Made by a program: the position numbers and the translations under genes. A model generated the notes under the pieces. That model made no database searches, was not told where the DNA came from, and saw only the letters and a program-made list of their open reading frames with translations. DNA of 64,000 nt from Colias croceus (Eukaryota > Arthropoda > Insecta > Lepidoptera > Pieridae), in contig NC_059547.1 of the NCBI RefSeq assembly GCF_905220415.1, forward strand, positions 3,050,501-3,114,500, read 5' to 3'. Shown piece after piece: positions 51,153 to 64,000 of this stretch (its first letter is position 1; every line of letters begins with the position of its first letter).

Positions 51153-52616
51153 AAAAACTTATGATGGTGAAGTATTAGTTACTAACATATTTATTATTGT
51201 TATCTTTAGGTGTTCGCCAAAAGGAGTCAATACGATAATAAAATGAATACTACTTAATTATTTATAGGTAGCAATCAGACTTAGATCCTTGAAAACGTTA
51301 TAGTTAATCTGCAATACACAATAATAAGTCAAAAGAATAACAAATGACAAAGTTCTTAAAGTCACTGTAAATTAGAATTAACCGTTTAAAAGGACTAATC
51401 GGATGAATTAGTTTAAAGCGTTAAGCGTTCGATGACCCCAATAATTCTTGTAGCTTTTGTCATGAACGTTATCTGCGGAAAAATATTCCACTATTAATTT
51501 AAATGTATTTAATATTTATTTATCAGGATAAACTTGATGTATATATGCGACCTTTCTCCGCATACGTTAGAGTTTTAACCAAGATTTATATAATTTAAAT
51601 ACAAAACTTGATGCTTTGTTGAACATGTCGCAGTGAACTGTTTATATTTATAAAGATGATAGTAAAACTTTATATATTTTACATACATTACGTAAGCCGT
51701 AATCGAAGAAATTCTTTGCAATATTGCGGAGACGGAAAGCTGATGTTTGAGAAAACACTCACAGGATCTTTCTCAGAATGTTATCATCACCTACGTGTCT
51801 TTATCTCAATAAGTGGAATTTGTACGAAATGGGTGTCACCATATCAGAACTTGCACTGACGTAGCCACACAATATAATATCTATTTACGTCATCCTCCTA
51901 TACATTAAGTACTCCCACCACTTCTACCTGAAAAATGTATGGCAGTTTGAAACTATACATACAATAATATTACACCCCTAACGTCATCCTCCTATCGTCG
52001 TCGGTACCTACTCCCACCACTAGAAATCCTACCCGAAAAATGAAAATAAAACTATCTATAGGTATCTACATCCACGGTACAAAATTACACCAGTAGACAG
52101 ATCGATAGAATTGGACTTGAAGACCGACGTATGGCTATTGGCTGCAGCGAGTACGAAATAAAGCCAGACTCTGAATGGGCCGTATGCATGTGCATTCGTA
52201 ATCCCTTGTTCCATTGTTTGTCGAACGTAATTGATTCCAGGTGGAAACAATGCCATTAATTAGTGTTTATCCTAGTGCACATGGTATAAGATGAACGAGT
52301 ATCTATTCTCTTTACAAATGAGAAGAAAAATCGATTGAATACACCCAACATAAAAAACATATTCATACCGCGTTGCTTGGTGAATCATTCCACACATGAA
52401 ATGTATAAATAAACATTGTGCTGTTATTTTTACCTTATAATAGAATAATAACCAAGGTAGGTTAAAATCCAATGCCTAATGATTCATTTCCATAGATTAA
52501 ACACCTACGGAATTACCTTCAGGGATTTGTTCGACACAAGACATCCAACATTGTGAGGTATATCCGAAGAATAGGAACTTTCGCGTTCAGCTAATCTCAC
52601 ATGGAATCCATCATAC

Positions 52617-52797
52617 CTGATACCATCCTCACGCTATAAATAACGTTACAGACGAAAGAATTCCCAGTTATCGCAATAAATCCATTGTAGCTCGCCATGA
52701 GGAATGTCTTCCTATAGCCACATATAATTACGATGCCAGTCAAGTGTGTGAGTAACGAATACGTCATGCGGACGATTCCCATGAACTTCTCGTGCGC
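52617..52797 (-). other. Possible orphan exon, unidentified
   Basis: Open frame between a plausible acceptor (CCTCATAATAG) and donor (CAG then GTATGA), reading AHEKFMGIVRMTYSLLTHLT and on through hydrophobic residues, with higher GC than its surroundings. I do not recognise the product and could not find partner exons. May be chance or an old gene fragment. Confidence 0.2.
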
Positions 52798-55700
52798 CTA
52801 TTATGAGGAAATGCGGTTAATTTACGCATAATATTACGTATATTTCATATCATTTCAAGAAAACATAATATTATTATGTGCTATAAGCTTGTTCGCTCTA
52901 AATTGTATCGTGTAAACATATTTGTCGGGAAAACCAGCAAGATAGCGTAAATAAATAAAAGTTAATCGTTTTAATTCACTCACAAGTGTAAACAAACCTT
53001 CAATTGTTTACAATATGATTCAGTAATGAAAGTTAAACATCTATCTATCAAAATTATGACAAAACGATAAACTTTCTTACAAAGATGTTTTAATACAATA
53101 TTAATGAAAACATCGGCATTGCTTATTCCGGTATTGGCTAAGACGGCGCAAGTACCACAATTAAAAGTTGATTAGCAAAATTTGGTTGAATTCGTTTAAC
53201 AATCGATTTCTAACTCATTGTTGCTATTGGAAACAATCTTTGGTGTCCATTGTTCCGAATCGGTCGTAATGAACAATTGTACCATTAAACCTTATAGGTC
53301 TAACCGCACATATAATACAGTTTTATTGTTTAGAAATCTGTTTTCTTAGAAATAATCTGCATAGTTTATGTTTTACATTTCATGAAAAGCTCACCTGTGT
53401 GAGTCGTCGTTTTTGAGCAAATAATGTTTAAAAACGTTGCAATGTCGCATGGTCTTTGATTTCAAAACTTTTATATCAATATTGAAAATACTATAACGAA
53501 ATTAATAAAGTAGAGTAGACTGATTAACAACATAAAGGAACGGGTAACTTTGTAGTATATTGGCCATCTTAAACGTACCGGCCATCTTCCTTGACCACAA
53601 ATGCTTTGTCGATCTAAATCTTGAAAGTTGAGTCTTCTAATTAAATTCAATATGTACGTGACATGTAGGACATTTTAAACGTGAGATTTCCATTATTATA
53701 AAAGATAATAATCCCCAGAGAGTATAGTATAATTCATACATAAAGAAGAATTTAACAAACCTTAAAAGTAGTTGGCTATTTTGATTATTTTATATGACTG
53801 AAAATATTCATGGAATCGAAACCGCTAGTAGTTACATACATACAATAATCTGGTAGGTCGCATTAAATTACCGTTCCCAAACTATCAAAACATCTGTCAC
53901 ACACGTTTTCAAGCAACCCAATTGCTATCCATATTATTTTATATGTACAAAGAAACTTGCTTTATACAATTTATGTCATAGTTATAGGAAGCGTTGTTTA
54001 ATTGATGCAGCCATGACGCAGCATAATGATATGCAATTCAATGAATCTCTACCCAGTACGTTAATGACATCGCGAAGCTGCGGGCTACGGCGTGCGCTAT
54101 TCCCTCATTAAATATAGTTTTTATTCATTTTAACTACGTACTAAGATCAATATCACAAGCCATCGAAACGAGAAAGCTAAAAATAATTAGTTACTAACGA
54201 TTTGTCTTGCAACCGTTGTTGGTCCTAGATTAAATTGGTGTTAACATTATATTGTGTATTTCAATATTATAGTCAAACAAGCCTGGTAAATAAATTACAT
54301 TTCAATTTATTAATTAACCTATCCTTCGCTAAAATTTTGACTCCATTTAGGTAGGCATAATTATATTAGTTATGTCACGCTCGCTTTTAGTTTGGTACGT
54401 TCTGAATATACTTATTTGCTTTCAATATAATACATAGAAAAGTCTCGCCTGATTACAAAATATCTTACTTTGGTTCACCCTTTTACCCTAAGAAATTTGC
54501 TACACCTTCGTTGCCTCGAGAGTCGAGAGCGTTCATCGAGAGTCGAGAGAGTTTTATTTTGCCAAAAATATTATGTGGTGTAAAATAATAATAGTAAAAT
54601 TAATTAATGTTTACTATATGTGACCGAATGTGTTTTTATATTTTAAGAATATAAATTTCAGTGAAAACTTTGCTGATATATGTATAGTATGTATTTTGTT
54701 TTTTTTTAATTTTAAGAAACACTGTATTATTTGTTTCCCAAAGATAAATACAAATTTAGCAACTTTCCACGTGCATGTGCTGATTTTGTTCAAGTCAGAT
54801 GGTTTTATACAGCTCACGAAATGCAGCAGTTGATAAGGAACAAATAAGAATCACGTTTATTTAGATAGCACTTAAGACAAGCCACGATATCTTTTGCCCA
54901 GTCAGTCATCGCTTTATCTTTTATGGGACTTTATTGTTGTTATAGGTACATATTTTCATTTAGGGAAAGTTAGTCAACTTTTTCGTTTCATTTTGAATAT
55001 CATCCTAAACAAGAGACTTTATCTAGATTATAATTTATTACTTAAGTTAATTTTAATTTGTCTTTCATTCCGTCATAAAATTATTTATCACGCAATGTTT
55101 AACGGTCAATTGTTTCACGAGGGTAGCTTACATTAAAATTCAGCTCTTTTCTCATTAAAGTTTACTACATTGACGTGCTGGTTGGGTGATGGTTTAGAGC
55201 CGGTTAAAGTTAACGGTAACGCATTAACGTTTTCAGGCCCGCAATAAAGATGAGATAATTTTCCAATGGTTAACTTTGGGGTATCAAAATTGCAAAATTA
55301 TTATACCTACAATAGTCATAAACAACAATTTTAAACAAGTATTAAGTACATATGTTTCATTTTACTTTATCATGTACATACTAATCGGGACAGGTTGATT
55401 CGAAAGATGAAAATGCAATTCTTAATCTTCATACATATTATAATTAATTCGTCTATACATTCTTCATACTAGAATTTTAGATAAACTAAATTCGTCAAGT
55501 TTGCCGCATTTGCTATATTAACAGTTGTAAACATCCAAATTATCCTCATAATTCGTATCCTCCATATGGTGACACATTGTGTAACATTCAGGAACTGCGT
55601 ACAACCGCACACATTATTAATATTTCAGTTAACTTCACGTGGGAGAGATTCCAACGCATTGCAGCGATGAGGGATAAGAATATTTCGATCTTACGCTGCA

Positions 55701-56269
55701 TTTACATTAAACGACCATAGAACTAGCTAGTCGAGCAAGTCGAGCAATCTTTCGCGATCTTATAAAGAAAACTAGTATTGTATGATGTTCAGTATTAGAA
55801 CATTGCATAGAATCTTTTCGAACGCACTAAGATCAACGAAAGAATTCTCTACGCCTGTTTATACCAAAAGAATTTTATATAGTGGGGTTAGAATGAGAAT
55901 TCGCTTGATGTAAATGCACCACTATAGCACTATTATTAGACGGTAGTGTTATGAAACGCGGTGTGGAAAGAACCGACGCACTTGATAGTAGTGATTGATT
56001 GGAATGGAATACAATTGTTTGAGATAAACACTATTGTTACCACGAAAACGTAAGTACGTTTCGGTGGAAAGTATTTGTGATTCTGTGAATAATTATTTTG
56101 ATATGTGAGTCACTACAATTTACATAGTACAAAAAAGTTTTCGTTTTTCGCCGTCTATGCGTCTGTAGTCTGTACGCTTAGATCTTTCAAAGAACTCTAC
56201 GTATTTTGATTCGTTTTTTTTTTCATAGATACAGTGATTATCGAGAAAAGTACTATACAATTTATTAGT

Positions 56270-56310
56270 TTTAGACAAAGCGGGCGAAGACGCGGGCGGA
56301 AAGCTAGTCG
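56270..56310 (+). repeat. Short dispersed repeat, type 1, CTAG-end fragment
   Basis: AGCGGGCGAAGACGCGGGCG and GAAAGCTAGT only. Confidence 0.55.
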
Positions 56311-56615
56311 TAGGTACATAATTCATTGCTGTAGTGCACTAAAATCTTAATGACCAATCAAGTGACCTTACAATTTGTACTCGGAAAGAACTTTTAAATT
56401 ACCTTTGTCTTGTAAACTATACAAAACGAGTTAGCTGCAATCAATAAACTTGAGAGTTACACTTACAAACAATTAAGATGCATATACAATTTGCACACGT
56501 TCTTTAAAACGTAATTTTCTAAACGTTTAATTTGTCTTTGTCTCAAACAGTGTGCTACATTGCATTCAATTTATAGATTTCTATGTGAAAGTAAATGGAC
56601 CTACTCTTATTTCCA

Positions 56616-56806
56616 ACTAGCTTCCGCCCACGACTTTGTACGTGCATCCCCGTTTTTCCCCGTTCCCACAAGAATTTCGGGAAATCCTTTCTTAGGGGAC
56701 GCCTACGTTATGACATCTACCAGCATGCCAAATTTCAGCCCGATACGTCCCGTGGTTTGGGCTGTGCGTTGATAGATCACTATATCAGTCACCTTTGAGT
56801 TTTATA
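56616..56806 (-). repeat. Short dispersed repeat, diverged type 1, split by the LTR element
   Basis: ACTAGCTTCCGCCCACGACT start, with CCCCGTTCCCACAAGAATTT. The sequence stops at the 5' LTR, while a (TA)n-GATT tail follows the 3' LTR at 62005-62023, so the retrotransposon seems to have landed in or beside its AT-rich end. Confidence 0.55.
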
Positions 56807-57084
56807 TGTGAGAGAATTATAACAGAGTAGTTGTTATGTGGCTATACCTTCCTATTATAAAGTACTCTATGGTGTACAACATAATGGCGATATTGAATTG
56901 ATATGAAATGCATGGAGTTACGGGCCATGCGATGGTTTATATTCCTTGAGTCAGTAGCTCGATGATATAGTCTCGGTACTACCATCGACCGCGCAAGGTG
57001 TGCGCACTGAGTCATTATTTAATATTATTTCACATATCTACCTAACTATAATTAATTATGGAGAGTTATTTAAATTCTCTGACA
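56807..57084 (+). repeat. 5' LTR
   Basis: Identical, as read by eye, to 61727-62004 along its whole length. A short open frame (ATG at 57058) starts near its end and runs into the interior. Confidence 0.9.
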
Positions 57085-57306
57085 GCAGCGGTGGGATCGG
57101 CACTTATTACCCCCGATTCCAATAAGAGTAAGACTACGTTAAACGATGCAAATCTGCAAGTGAGTGAAACGAGTGATAGTGTTAGTGAAGTTCAAGAAGA
57201 AATAGATAGTGTTAATGAGGTTCGAGAAGAACCAGAGTTTCCACCAATAAATCGTGAGAATGTTAACACAACAACAAAAACATCATGTGTTGTGTGTGGG
57301 TTGTAA
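57058..57306 (+). CDS. Possible gag start of the LTR element
   Basis: 82 codons beginning inside the 5' LTR (MESYLNSLTAAVGSAL), acidic in the middle (VSEVQEEIDSVNEVREEPEF) and ending in TSCVVCGL. The position right after the LTR suggests a truncated gag start; no motif confirms it. Confidence 0.35.
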   Translation: MESYLNSLTAAVGSALITPDSNKSKTTLNDANLQVSETSDSVSEVQEEIDSVNEVREEPEFPPINRENVNTTTKTSCVVCGL

Positions 57307-57895
57307 AGCACCATGTCGTGCGCATCTCTGTTAAAAGAAATGGCAGATACACTTTCCTAAAACGAAACATTTTGTTTCCGGGTCTAACGCATAAGTAAGG
57401 TAGACCCACTACGAGGCCAGCCTTCATCTACCTGTGTGGACATTATTTTTAACGTGAAAAGAAGCTAAGAAGCGAGAGGAAATACCTTTTCGAGATATGG
57501 TATGGTAAAAAAGTGATCGAGTTTCAACATACATCGAGTGCTCCACTACAAAGTTGGCGCTAATCGACCGGCTGAGAACGGGCTGGAACTATGCGAATAT
57601 AGTAAATTCGTGGTAGAAGGTATTGCAGATGACCAGGTATGATCTGATTTATTATGATACACGCCGATTGATTTTGTGGGTCTTGATAGACATTTTGGCA
57701 TAAATCATTTAAAGCGTCGCATGTTGCAAATTGTTTGCTATAACTGTGTGTTCACATGTCATTACAAACGTGACTGTAAATCTCGCCCATGAAACAAAAT
57801 CAGTTAGTTTAATCGATAAGAATAACAAAGGTCCGCTCAATATTTAAGAAACAACAACGCATTTATTGTCATAAATTTGGTCACATAGAAGAGGT

Positions 57896-58258
57896 TTGTT
57901 TTTCCAAAGCAACGGGCGGCACGCTCTTAAAGAAACAATACCCTTATTAATGTGTGTTTACAGCACGATACCCCGCTTACCTACAGTCACAGACGTTGCC
58001 GGCGTAAAGTTCAAGTGCCTTATTGACAGCAGGTCCGATTGTTTTTTTTTTTTCCTTTGTAAAAGGATAGCCGATAGCATGACCGGGCCTCTAGAATTTG
58101 TATACACTCGCGTAACAAGAACTGGCACTGTATCAACCTATTCATTCGCCCGTACAACATTACCCATAACTGTTAATGATATGAGCTTTGGTTATTGTAG
58201 ACTCTCGAGTACTTCCTGGGATGGAGTAACAGGTCGAGATGTTTTTACTAGAGTTTGA
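57896..58258 (+). pseudogene. Protease-like fragment of the LTR element
   Basis: VAGVKFKCLIDSRSDCFFFF resembles a retroviral-type aspartyl protease, but the usual Asp-Thr/Ser-Gly triad reads DSR, so it would be inactive. Further on VNDMSFG and GVTGRDVF fit the second half of such domains. Stops on both sides. Confidence 0.5.
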
Positions 58259-59925
58259 CTATGGATAACAATGAGATCAAATTATTCGTGAATTTAAAAT
58301 AAACAATATTTGTTATTGCGGACAATAATTTTGAATCTATAGACACGGATTTAAATGATTTTAATGATGTTCATCGTGTGAGATCCATTATTGAAAGTAA
58401 AGCACAAATTTTGTGAAATGGGAATAAGACTTGTGAATACAACCCTAGCACAATCTACAGTTCTTTCAACATTGATAAGGTTTTGTAATGCCCTTGTTGT
58501 TAGCCAAGGACTAGATAAATTGCGTGACTTCATAGCTACTTTTTTTTAAATTCAACGATGTTCTCGAGTTTCAAAATCATAAGAGGTTACATTCTTTTGT
58601 TTAAAAATAATATTGAAAGTCTCGCTTGTGCAGAGTTTTCATTTAATTGGAATAAATGCAAGTTGCTGTTGCAACATTGAATAGGTATTCACCACAAGGT
58701 TTCATAACATCGAATGGTAGACTTGTCAGATAAAAAAAAGGCTCTTGCTGAAGCATTATTGTCAAAAGAACGTTTAAGTTCGCGAAATATTTTAGAATGA
58801 TAAAAAAAAAGATTTCTGCTTCTTTATTAACGATTTTCGGACAAATCTCGTTGTTGAAGTACAAACAGATTCCTGTTCAATAGATTAATAGTGGTTCAGT
58901 TTTCCTACAAGAAAGTAATGATCAACTTAAAAATCGAATATTATCAAAGAATCACTGACACAGAAAGTTGTTATCATAGTTATTAAATAGAGTTATAAGA
59001 TTTAAGAAGACCTCAAGCATAATCTATTAAGCGTTAACATTTTAGAATATTAACAGACTGAAATAGTCTCAAAGCATCATGTCATAAGAAAAATATTTTC
59101 TCCTCGTGTTCATAGATGATCGGCTTACATACAAGCTTTTGATTTCGAAGTCGGTACCTACGCAAGGGTCCAAGAATACCGCGTGTAGATTTTATTAGTA
59201 GAAACTAGTTGTCTTAACATAATGTTCAATTTGGGCAAAAATAGTAAAGATTCGCGACGACTACAAGCCGAACAACTTAGATCCGAACATAAGTAAAGTA
59301 ATTGAAGCCGATAAAATGATATTATTGATTTAAATTTAAGGTGTCACATATGATAAAAAAATGCTTGCTGTATAAACATTTTCTTTTGTTTGGTGCAAAC
59401 GAAGTGTTATCATTCATTTATTGATACAATCATTTCATGATTACTTATTTGAAACATTTTAGTTAGGAAAAACCTGCAAAAACTTAGTGTACTTAGTTTG
59501 TTAGAACGTACATTGAACATTTTTAGATTGCAAAGTTAATTAAAGGCCCTCTAGAGCTATACAGTTGACTTGACATCCGATAGAAAATGTATCAGAACCA
59601 CTTCATACATAGCCATAAATACGAATGGCACTTACTTATAATTGTTGACGCATTTACTGGTTAATATTGTCACCTAGCTCCTGTTAAAAATATGTCTTCA
59701 AAAAAAAAAGAAAAAGAGCATGTTAAGCGCTTTGTTTTTGTTGTGCGCTGAAAGGAATAGTAGCCGATCAAGCTACGTCATTCGCAGGTAGCGAACTCAT
59801 AGACTTGAGTTGGCAGTGTTCTTTTGAGTTTCATAAAATTATAAGCGGGATGAATTATTGCGCTAACGGGTTATTTTAAAAGGTTTATGTCTGTTCTTAA
59901 GTTCATTGTTTCATTATCGCTGAAA

Positions 59926-60187
59926 ATCATGAACGTAGATAATGGTATTTTACAGTTATTGGCAAAATTCAACTTACTTTGAATTGTATTGTATGAAAGA
60001 AACGCACAGCACAGGCGACAGCCCATTGCAATTGTCTATAGGCTGCAAGTCCTCCGCGTAGTCATGAACGTAGATATTGGTATTCTACAATTGGCGAAAT
60101 TCAACTTACTTTGAATTGTATTTTATCAAAAAGTTTAACACAGGCGACAGCCCAATGCAATTGTCTATAGGCTGCAGCCTGCAAGAC
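59926..60187 (+). repeat. Tandem duplication inside the LTR element
   Basis: Two copies about 134-136 bp apart, sharing CATGAACGTAGATA, TTCAACTTACTTTGAATTGT, CACAGGCGACAGCCCA and GCAATTGTCTATAGGCTGCA. It lies in what looks like integrase remnants. Confidence 0.8.
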
Positions 60188-61149
60188 CACTACGCTATAA
60201 TGATTTAGTACGAGTGTCAACAGTTTAAAAGTTAACCTGTTTGAAATTAGAAATAACGCAAAAGTCAGGATGGACGAGCATTTGAACGTCTATAAGACTC
60301 GTATTGAAAAAAAAAAAAAAGCATTCTGTTTAATGTTGATATTGTGTTAGTAAGAAAGAAAAGCCGATTGTAACATCAATATTATTTTACTTGTTTTGGC
60401 GGTCATTTATGATTATTGAATTGTCTCAAGGTAGACTATGAAAATGTGATATCGTCGGTAGTGGTAAATGATATGAAAGTCGGTGTGACTTTAGAACCTT
60501 AGACTTTAGGTTCAGTCCTCGTAAATTAATTATTAGCTGTTAATCTGCCCCGTAAAGTGTTCTTATTATACCTAGTATACATCAAGGTATAAGTGCAAGG
60601 TGGTTTTGTGTATTCCTGTAAATACACTAGATATGTCACTGGACGACGATTTGATGGCGTGTCATACGATGTAAATTACTAAGTTAGGAGAAAAGTTCTC
60701 CAGTCCATACAAAATAATCTCAACTTTGCGATAACGAGAGGTATCGAATCGAGCCTCAAACTGGAGGTCATGCTCAGTACATATTTGTGTCAAGAACTTA
60801 CAAATTCATCTAAGCAGTTGGAAAGTGAGCCAATGAATAAAAATGTATTCCACAAATGTTACTCCTTACTTCCAGTAATTTGCAAGTTGCCTGGCAGAGA
60901 TTGCTGTGTAGCAATAAGGCCGCATATTGTGCAAAATATTTTTACCTTATAAGTTTGTACTAGATTTTCTTACATTGTTTTGTACAATAAAGTATTTTAT
61001 TATTTTTACCTATTCATTTCCTCGGTTGTTACATAATTCCGTATAGTTAATCTAAGTATTACACAAAAGTTTCATAACACACATGCACACCACACTTTAA
61101 TAGCTCAATAATAGCTCTGTGTTTGACATAGCAAGGCGTGTATGTCATA

Positions 61150-61480
61150 TTGTACATTGGAAGCTCCGCGCTTCGTGTAGTTGTGGGTAGCGCTTGCGCT
61201 CCTTGTGATCACAGTACATGGCAGGCTCCGCGCTGCATGTAGTTCCAGATGTTGTGGGTAGCATTGCGCTCCTTGTGATCACAGTACATTGGAAGCTTCG
61301 CGCTTCGTGTAGTTCCAGTTGTTGTGGGTAGCTTTAAGCTCCTTGTAGTCACAGTACATGACAGGCTCCGCGCTGTATGTAGTTCCAGATTTTGTGCGAA
61401 GCATTGCGCTTCATGTGACTACAGTACATGTCAGGCTCCGCGCTGCATGTAGTTCCAGTATTTGTTCAGAGCTCTACACT
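61150..61480 (+). repeat. Minisatellite, about 4.5 x 70 bp, before the 3' LTR
   Basis: Units start at GTACAT near 61152, 61214, 61284, 61354 and 61424. Consensus words: CAGGCTCCGCGCTGCATGTA, GTTCCAG, TTGTGGGTAGCATTGCGCT and CTTGTGATCACA. Two slightly different unit types occur: GGAAGCTCCGCGCTTCGTG and GGCAGGCTCCGCGCTGCATG. Confidence 0.85.
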
Positions 61481-61726
61481 TACAATATAATACACACACA
61501 CACACACAATACATTCAAAGCTTCGTCTTTAGGCGACAGTGGCCGTTGTTGATATCACCGATGATGACGATGATGAGTAATAATTTGTGAGTCGGTGTGA
61601 AAAGTTACAAACCGTGAAGGGAAAAGAGTTTGAATACAGCAAATGAAATAGCAACGCAGTAAGTAATCTGCGCAAAATTACTAGTCGAATGTTCGCGCGA
61701 GAACGCGCTCGTTGTCAGAATGGCCG

Positions 61727-62004
61727 TGTGAGAGAATTATAACAGAGTAGTTGTTATGTGGCTATACCTTCCTATTATAAAGTACTCTATGGTGTACAAC
61801 ATAATGGCGATATTGAATTGATATGAAATGCATGGAGTTACGGGCCATGCGATGGTTTATATTCCTTGAGTCAGTAGCTCGATGATATAGTCTCGGTACT
61901 ACCATCGACCGCGCAAGGTGTGCGCACTGAGTCATTATTTAATATTATTTCACATATCTACCTAACTATAATTAATTATGGAGAGTTATTTAAATTCTCT
62001 GACA
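61727..62004 (+). repeat. 3' LTR
   Basis: Identical to the 5' LTR; followed by (TA)n. Confidence 0.9.
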
Positions 62005-64000
62005 TATATATATATATAGATTGGGAAACCAATATGACATATTTATTACCAAAACAGCTAACCACAAACTGTTCATAGTTAATACCAATAAGCTTAAACA
62101 ATCTCTGTAAGTCTGTACCACCATTAAAAATGCATAACTATACCACTTTATATTTCTCTTCGTACACTGTAAAATAGCGTATAGGTACCTAATCATCAAC
62201 TGAGCTTCAGTACTTACGTGTAATGGGTAACCTATTTTTTCTCGCAGGAATTCATTGTTTTGAGGTATGCTTATGCGAAAATGATTAAAAGCTTAAATTA
62301 TAAGATATTAAGCTTTTGAATATACAGTAATAATCCTTAATCCCTTGTTCCTTTTGGCTTTTCTTCGTTGTACACACTTAGGCAAATCAGAGAACATGAG
62401 AACATATAAAATTCCAAAGTGGTAAAAGGGTGTTAACTCACTAAATACTTTAGTGTTATTTGTTTAAATTTATGTATTTATTTATTTAAATATTATAATA
62501 ATATCTCTTATTTTGTCGCATTTTACGCCTCATAAAACACATTCGTATTCATATCCTCAATAAAATAATAATCAAATGAAAACTGAGTAAACAAATTTGT
62601 TTTTTGTGTAATCTGATGAGATTTAAATGAGATGAGTCACCAGATTGTAAGCACATCGTTAACAATTATTTGAAAACGGTAACGTTTGGATGTCTTCATC
62701 ACTAGGTAGGTTACATATAACATTATATAAAGTTTTCTGTAATGACATTCTTATTCTTATAAAACATTAATTTACATATGCATTATCCCAGACAAGAACC
62801 CAATAAATTACAGTTTACGTAATAAAGATATCTTATGTATACTTTGCCAAATAAATAAACATATAAAATAAAATAAAGCTGTATACACACCACCCTAATG
62901 AGTCCAAAACATCTAATCAGGTCCTTTTGTTTATTTTACGAAGAGCGATATTTCTATTGAAAACATACTGGTATAGAGATTCACTCAGATATTTCTATGA
63001 GGTTACGATTGTTATAAACGTATAAGGTAAGAGACTATTAACACGCTTTTTTATAGGTGTCCCTTATTTAAATCAATGTCTAAACATCCTACTAATATTA
63101 TAAATGCGAAAGTTTGTGAGGATGAGTGTTTGTTATTCTTTAACGTAAAAACTAGTCAACCGATTACAATAAAATTTGTTATGTAGGTAGCTGAAAACCC
63201 AGAATAAGACATAGACTATATTACATATAACTATACAGAACAGAACAGGAACTATGAGGGTTTTTCTTTGAAAACGCGGGCGAAGCCGCTAGCGGAAATT
63301 TAGTCTTCTATAGTGGAAAGTAATCCCAGTTACTAGTTTGAACAATTTCTCGAACACCAACAATTGTTCATTAAATTTATCGCAGCATCATCAACTTACA
63401 TTTAAAGTTACTTAAGAATATTAAGTGGAGATAAGCACAGAGTGTGCAACACGATAAGCCAATTATCAGCTCTCGTCTCCAGTTAACTTGTGATAACTTA
63501 CTGTAACATTAAACACAATTATCTTGTAACTTAATCCTTTACTTTAACACATAGTATGCAGCTTGACGCTAGGTTAAGATATACATAATTATATACATAG
63601 TTCATAAATCTTGATGTTGATAGTAAATAGTAATTATAAATAGTTAACTAACTACTCACGACCTAACTTTCGTGGTCTTATATATTACTATGAATACAAT
63701 ATATAAACCGGAGGTTCTATTGCAATAAATAAACACACTCTTACATTTATAATACTACTGTCGATAAAGGAGGAAATGGTAAATTAAATAGACTGCTTTA
63801 AAGAAATTTGAATTAAATGATTGATATTCACTAAAACTTTACTCTTTGTTTCATTAAAATGTAATATTAAACAACATGTAATGAATGTTGTTTATAATCT
63901 TAATATCAATGACAAAAATAATGTGTCTATGAACAATTATAATATGGGTCATTTGGATTCTTTAGCATGGATAAATGGTAGGAGTAAAACAAAAGAATCT
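62005..64000. other. Presumed Rac intron 1 (right part): one short repeat, no gene
   Basis: AT-rich sequence to the window edge. Contains a type 1 repeat at 63085-63305; no Rac exon 1 or other exon recognised. Confidence 0.45.
63085..63305 (+). repeat. Short dispersed repeat, type 1
   Basis: CATCCTACTAATATTATAAA to AACGCGGGCGAAGCCGCTAG; inverse of 25643-25864. Confidence 0.75.

Larger units (their letters stand above)
56807..62004 (+). mobile_element. LTR retrotransposon (probably Ty3/gypsy-type), interior decayed
   Basis: Two 278-bp direct repeats, 56807-57084 and 61727-62004, beginning TGTGAGAGAATT and ending TTCTCTGACA (TG...CA). Flanks show TATA on both sides, consistent with a 4-bp target duplication. 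The interior holds a protease-like fragment (57896-58258) and an integrase-like fragment near 59630-59700 (IVDAFTG, then LAPVKNMS after a stop), with many stops and frame breaks. No reverse transcriptase could be recognised. No clear primer-binding site or polypurine tract next to the LTRs. Superfamily is inferred from those two weak matches. Confidence 0.8.

Noticed and set aside
52056..52256. 66-codon minus-strand frame near the possible orphan exon
   Set aside because: No motif and no splice sites joining it to 52617-52797.
56807..57084. Duplicated cellular sequence rather than LTRs
   Set aside because: TG...CA ends, flanking TATA, and protease/integrase traces between the copies fit an LTR element better.

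Overview
The window is eukaryotic nuclear DNA, almost certainly from a moth or butterfly. It is AT-rich, has intron-split metazoan genes with GT-AG splice sites, and carries many short dispersed repeats with CTAG/(TA)n-type ends that are typical of Lepidoptera. No bacterial, CRISPR, rRNA or tRNA feature was seen. Genes were rebuilt by hand: frame and splice phase close across every junction quoted, but nothing was checked by search or alignment.

Layout. (1) 1-10274, minus strand: RNA polymerase III subunit RPC5 (POLR3E), eight exons, 3' end cut by the window edge. Its introns hold a 12-copy minisatellite made from its own exon 7/intron junction, a complete but decayed hAT element with an 8-bp target duplication, a 5'-truncated LINE and several short repeats. 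(2) 11162-13321, plus strand: a small four-helix (MARVEL-like) membrane protein gene with two short 5' exons and three tandem homologous 3' exons. (3) 13448-14728, plus strand: an intronless FUT10/FUT11-type fucosyltransferase. (4) 14795-28237, minus strand: a complete 22-exon dihydropyrimidine dehydrogenase gene (DPYD; 1028 residues when spliced), converging on the fucosyltransferase with 66 bp between stop codons. One intron holds a partial copy of exon 12. (5) 28674-31303: a decayed Tc1/mariner-like element and a 229-bp fold-back. (6) 31782-36684: a near-complete DIRS-type tyrosine-recombinase retrotransposon with inverted terminal repeats and an internal complementary region that reproduces the circle junction. 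(7) 39815-44333, minus strand: exons 2-5 of a Rac-family GTPase (Rac1-like). Exon 1 was not found; it probably lies beyond the right edge, so 44334-64000 is read as a very long first intron. That stretch holds an LTR retrotransposon (56807-62004) whose two LTRs are identical although its interior is ruined.

The cellular genes are unrelated housekeeping or signalling genes (Pol III transcription, glycosylation, pyrimidine catabolism, cytoskeletal signalling) and form no pathway. The most unusual structures are the splice-donor minisatellite, the three swappable terminal exons of the membrane protein, the phased heat-shock-element-like arrays just after the Rac stop codon, the DPYD exon copy with almost only third-position changes, and the DIRS circle-junction copy.
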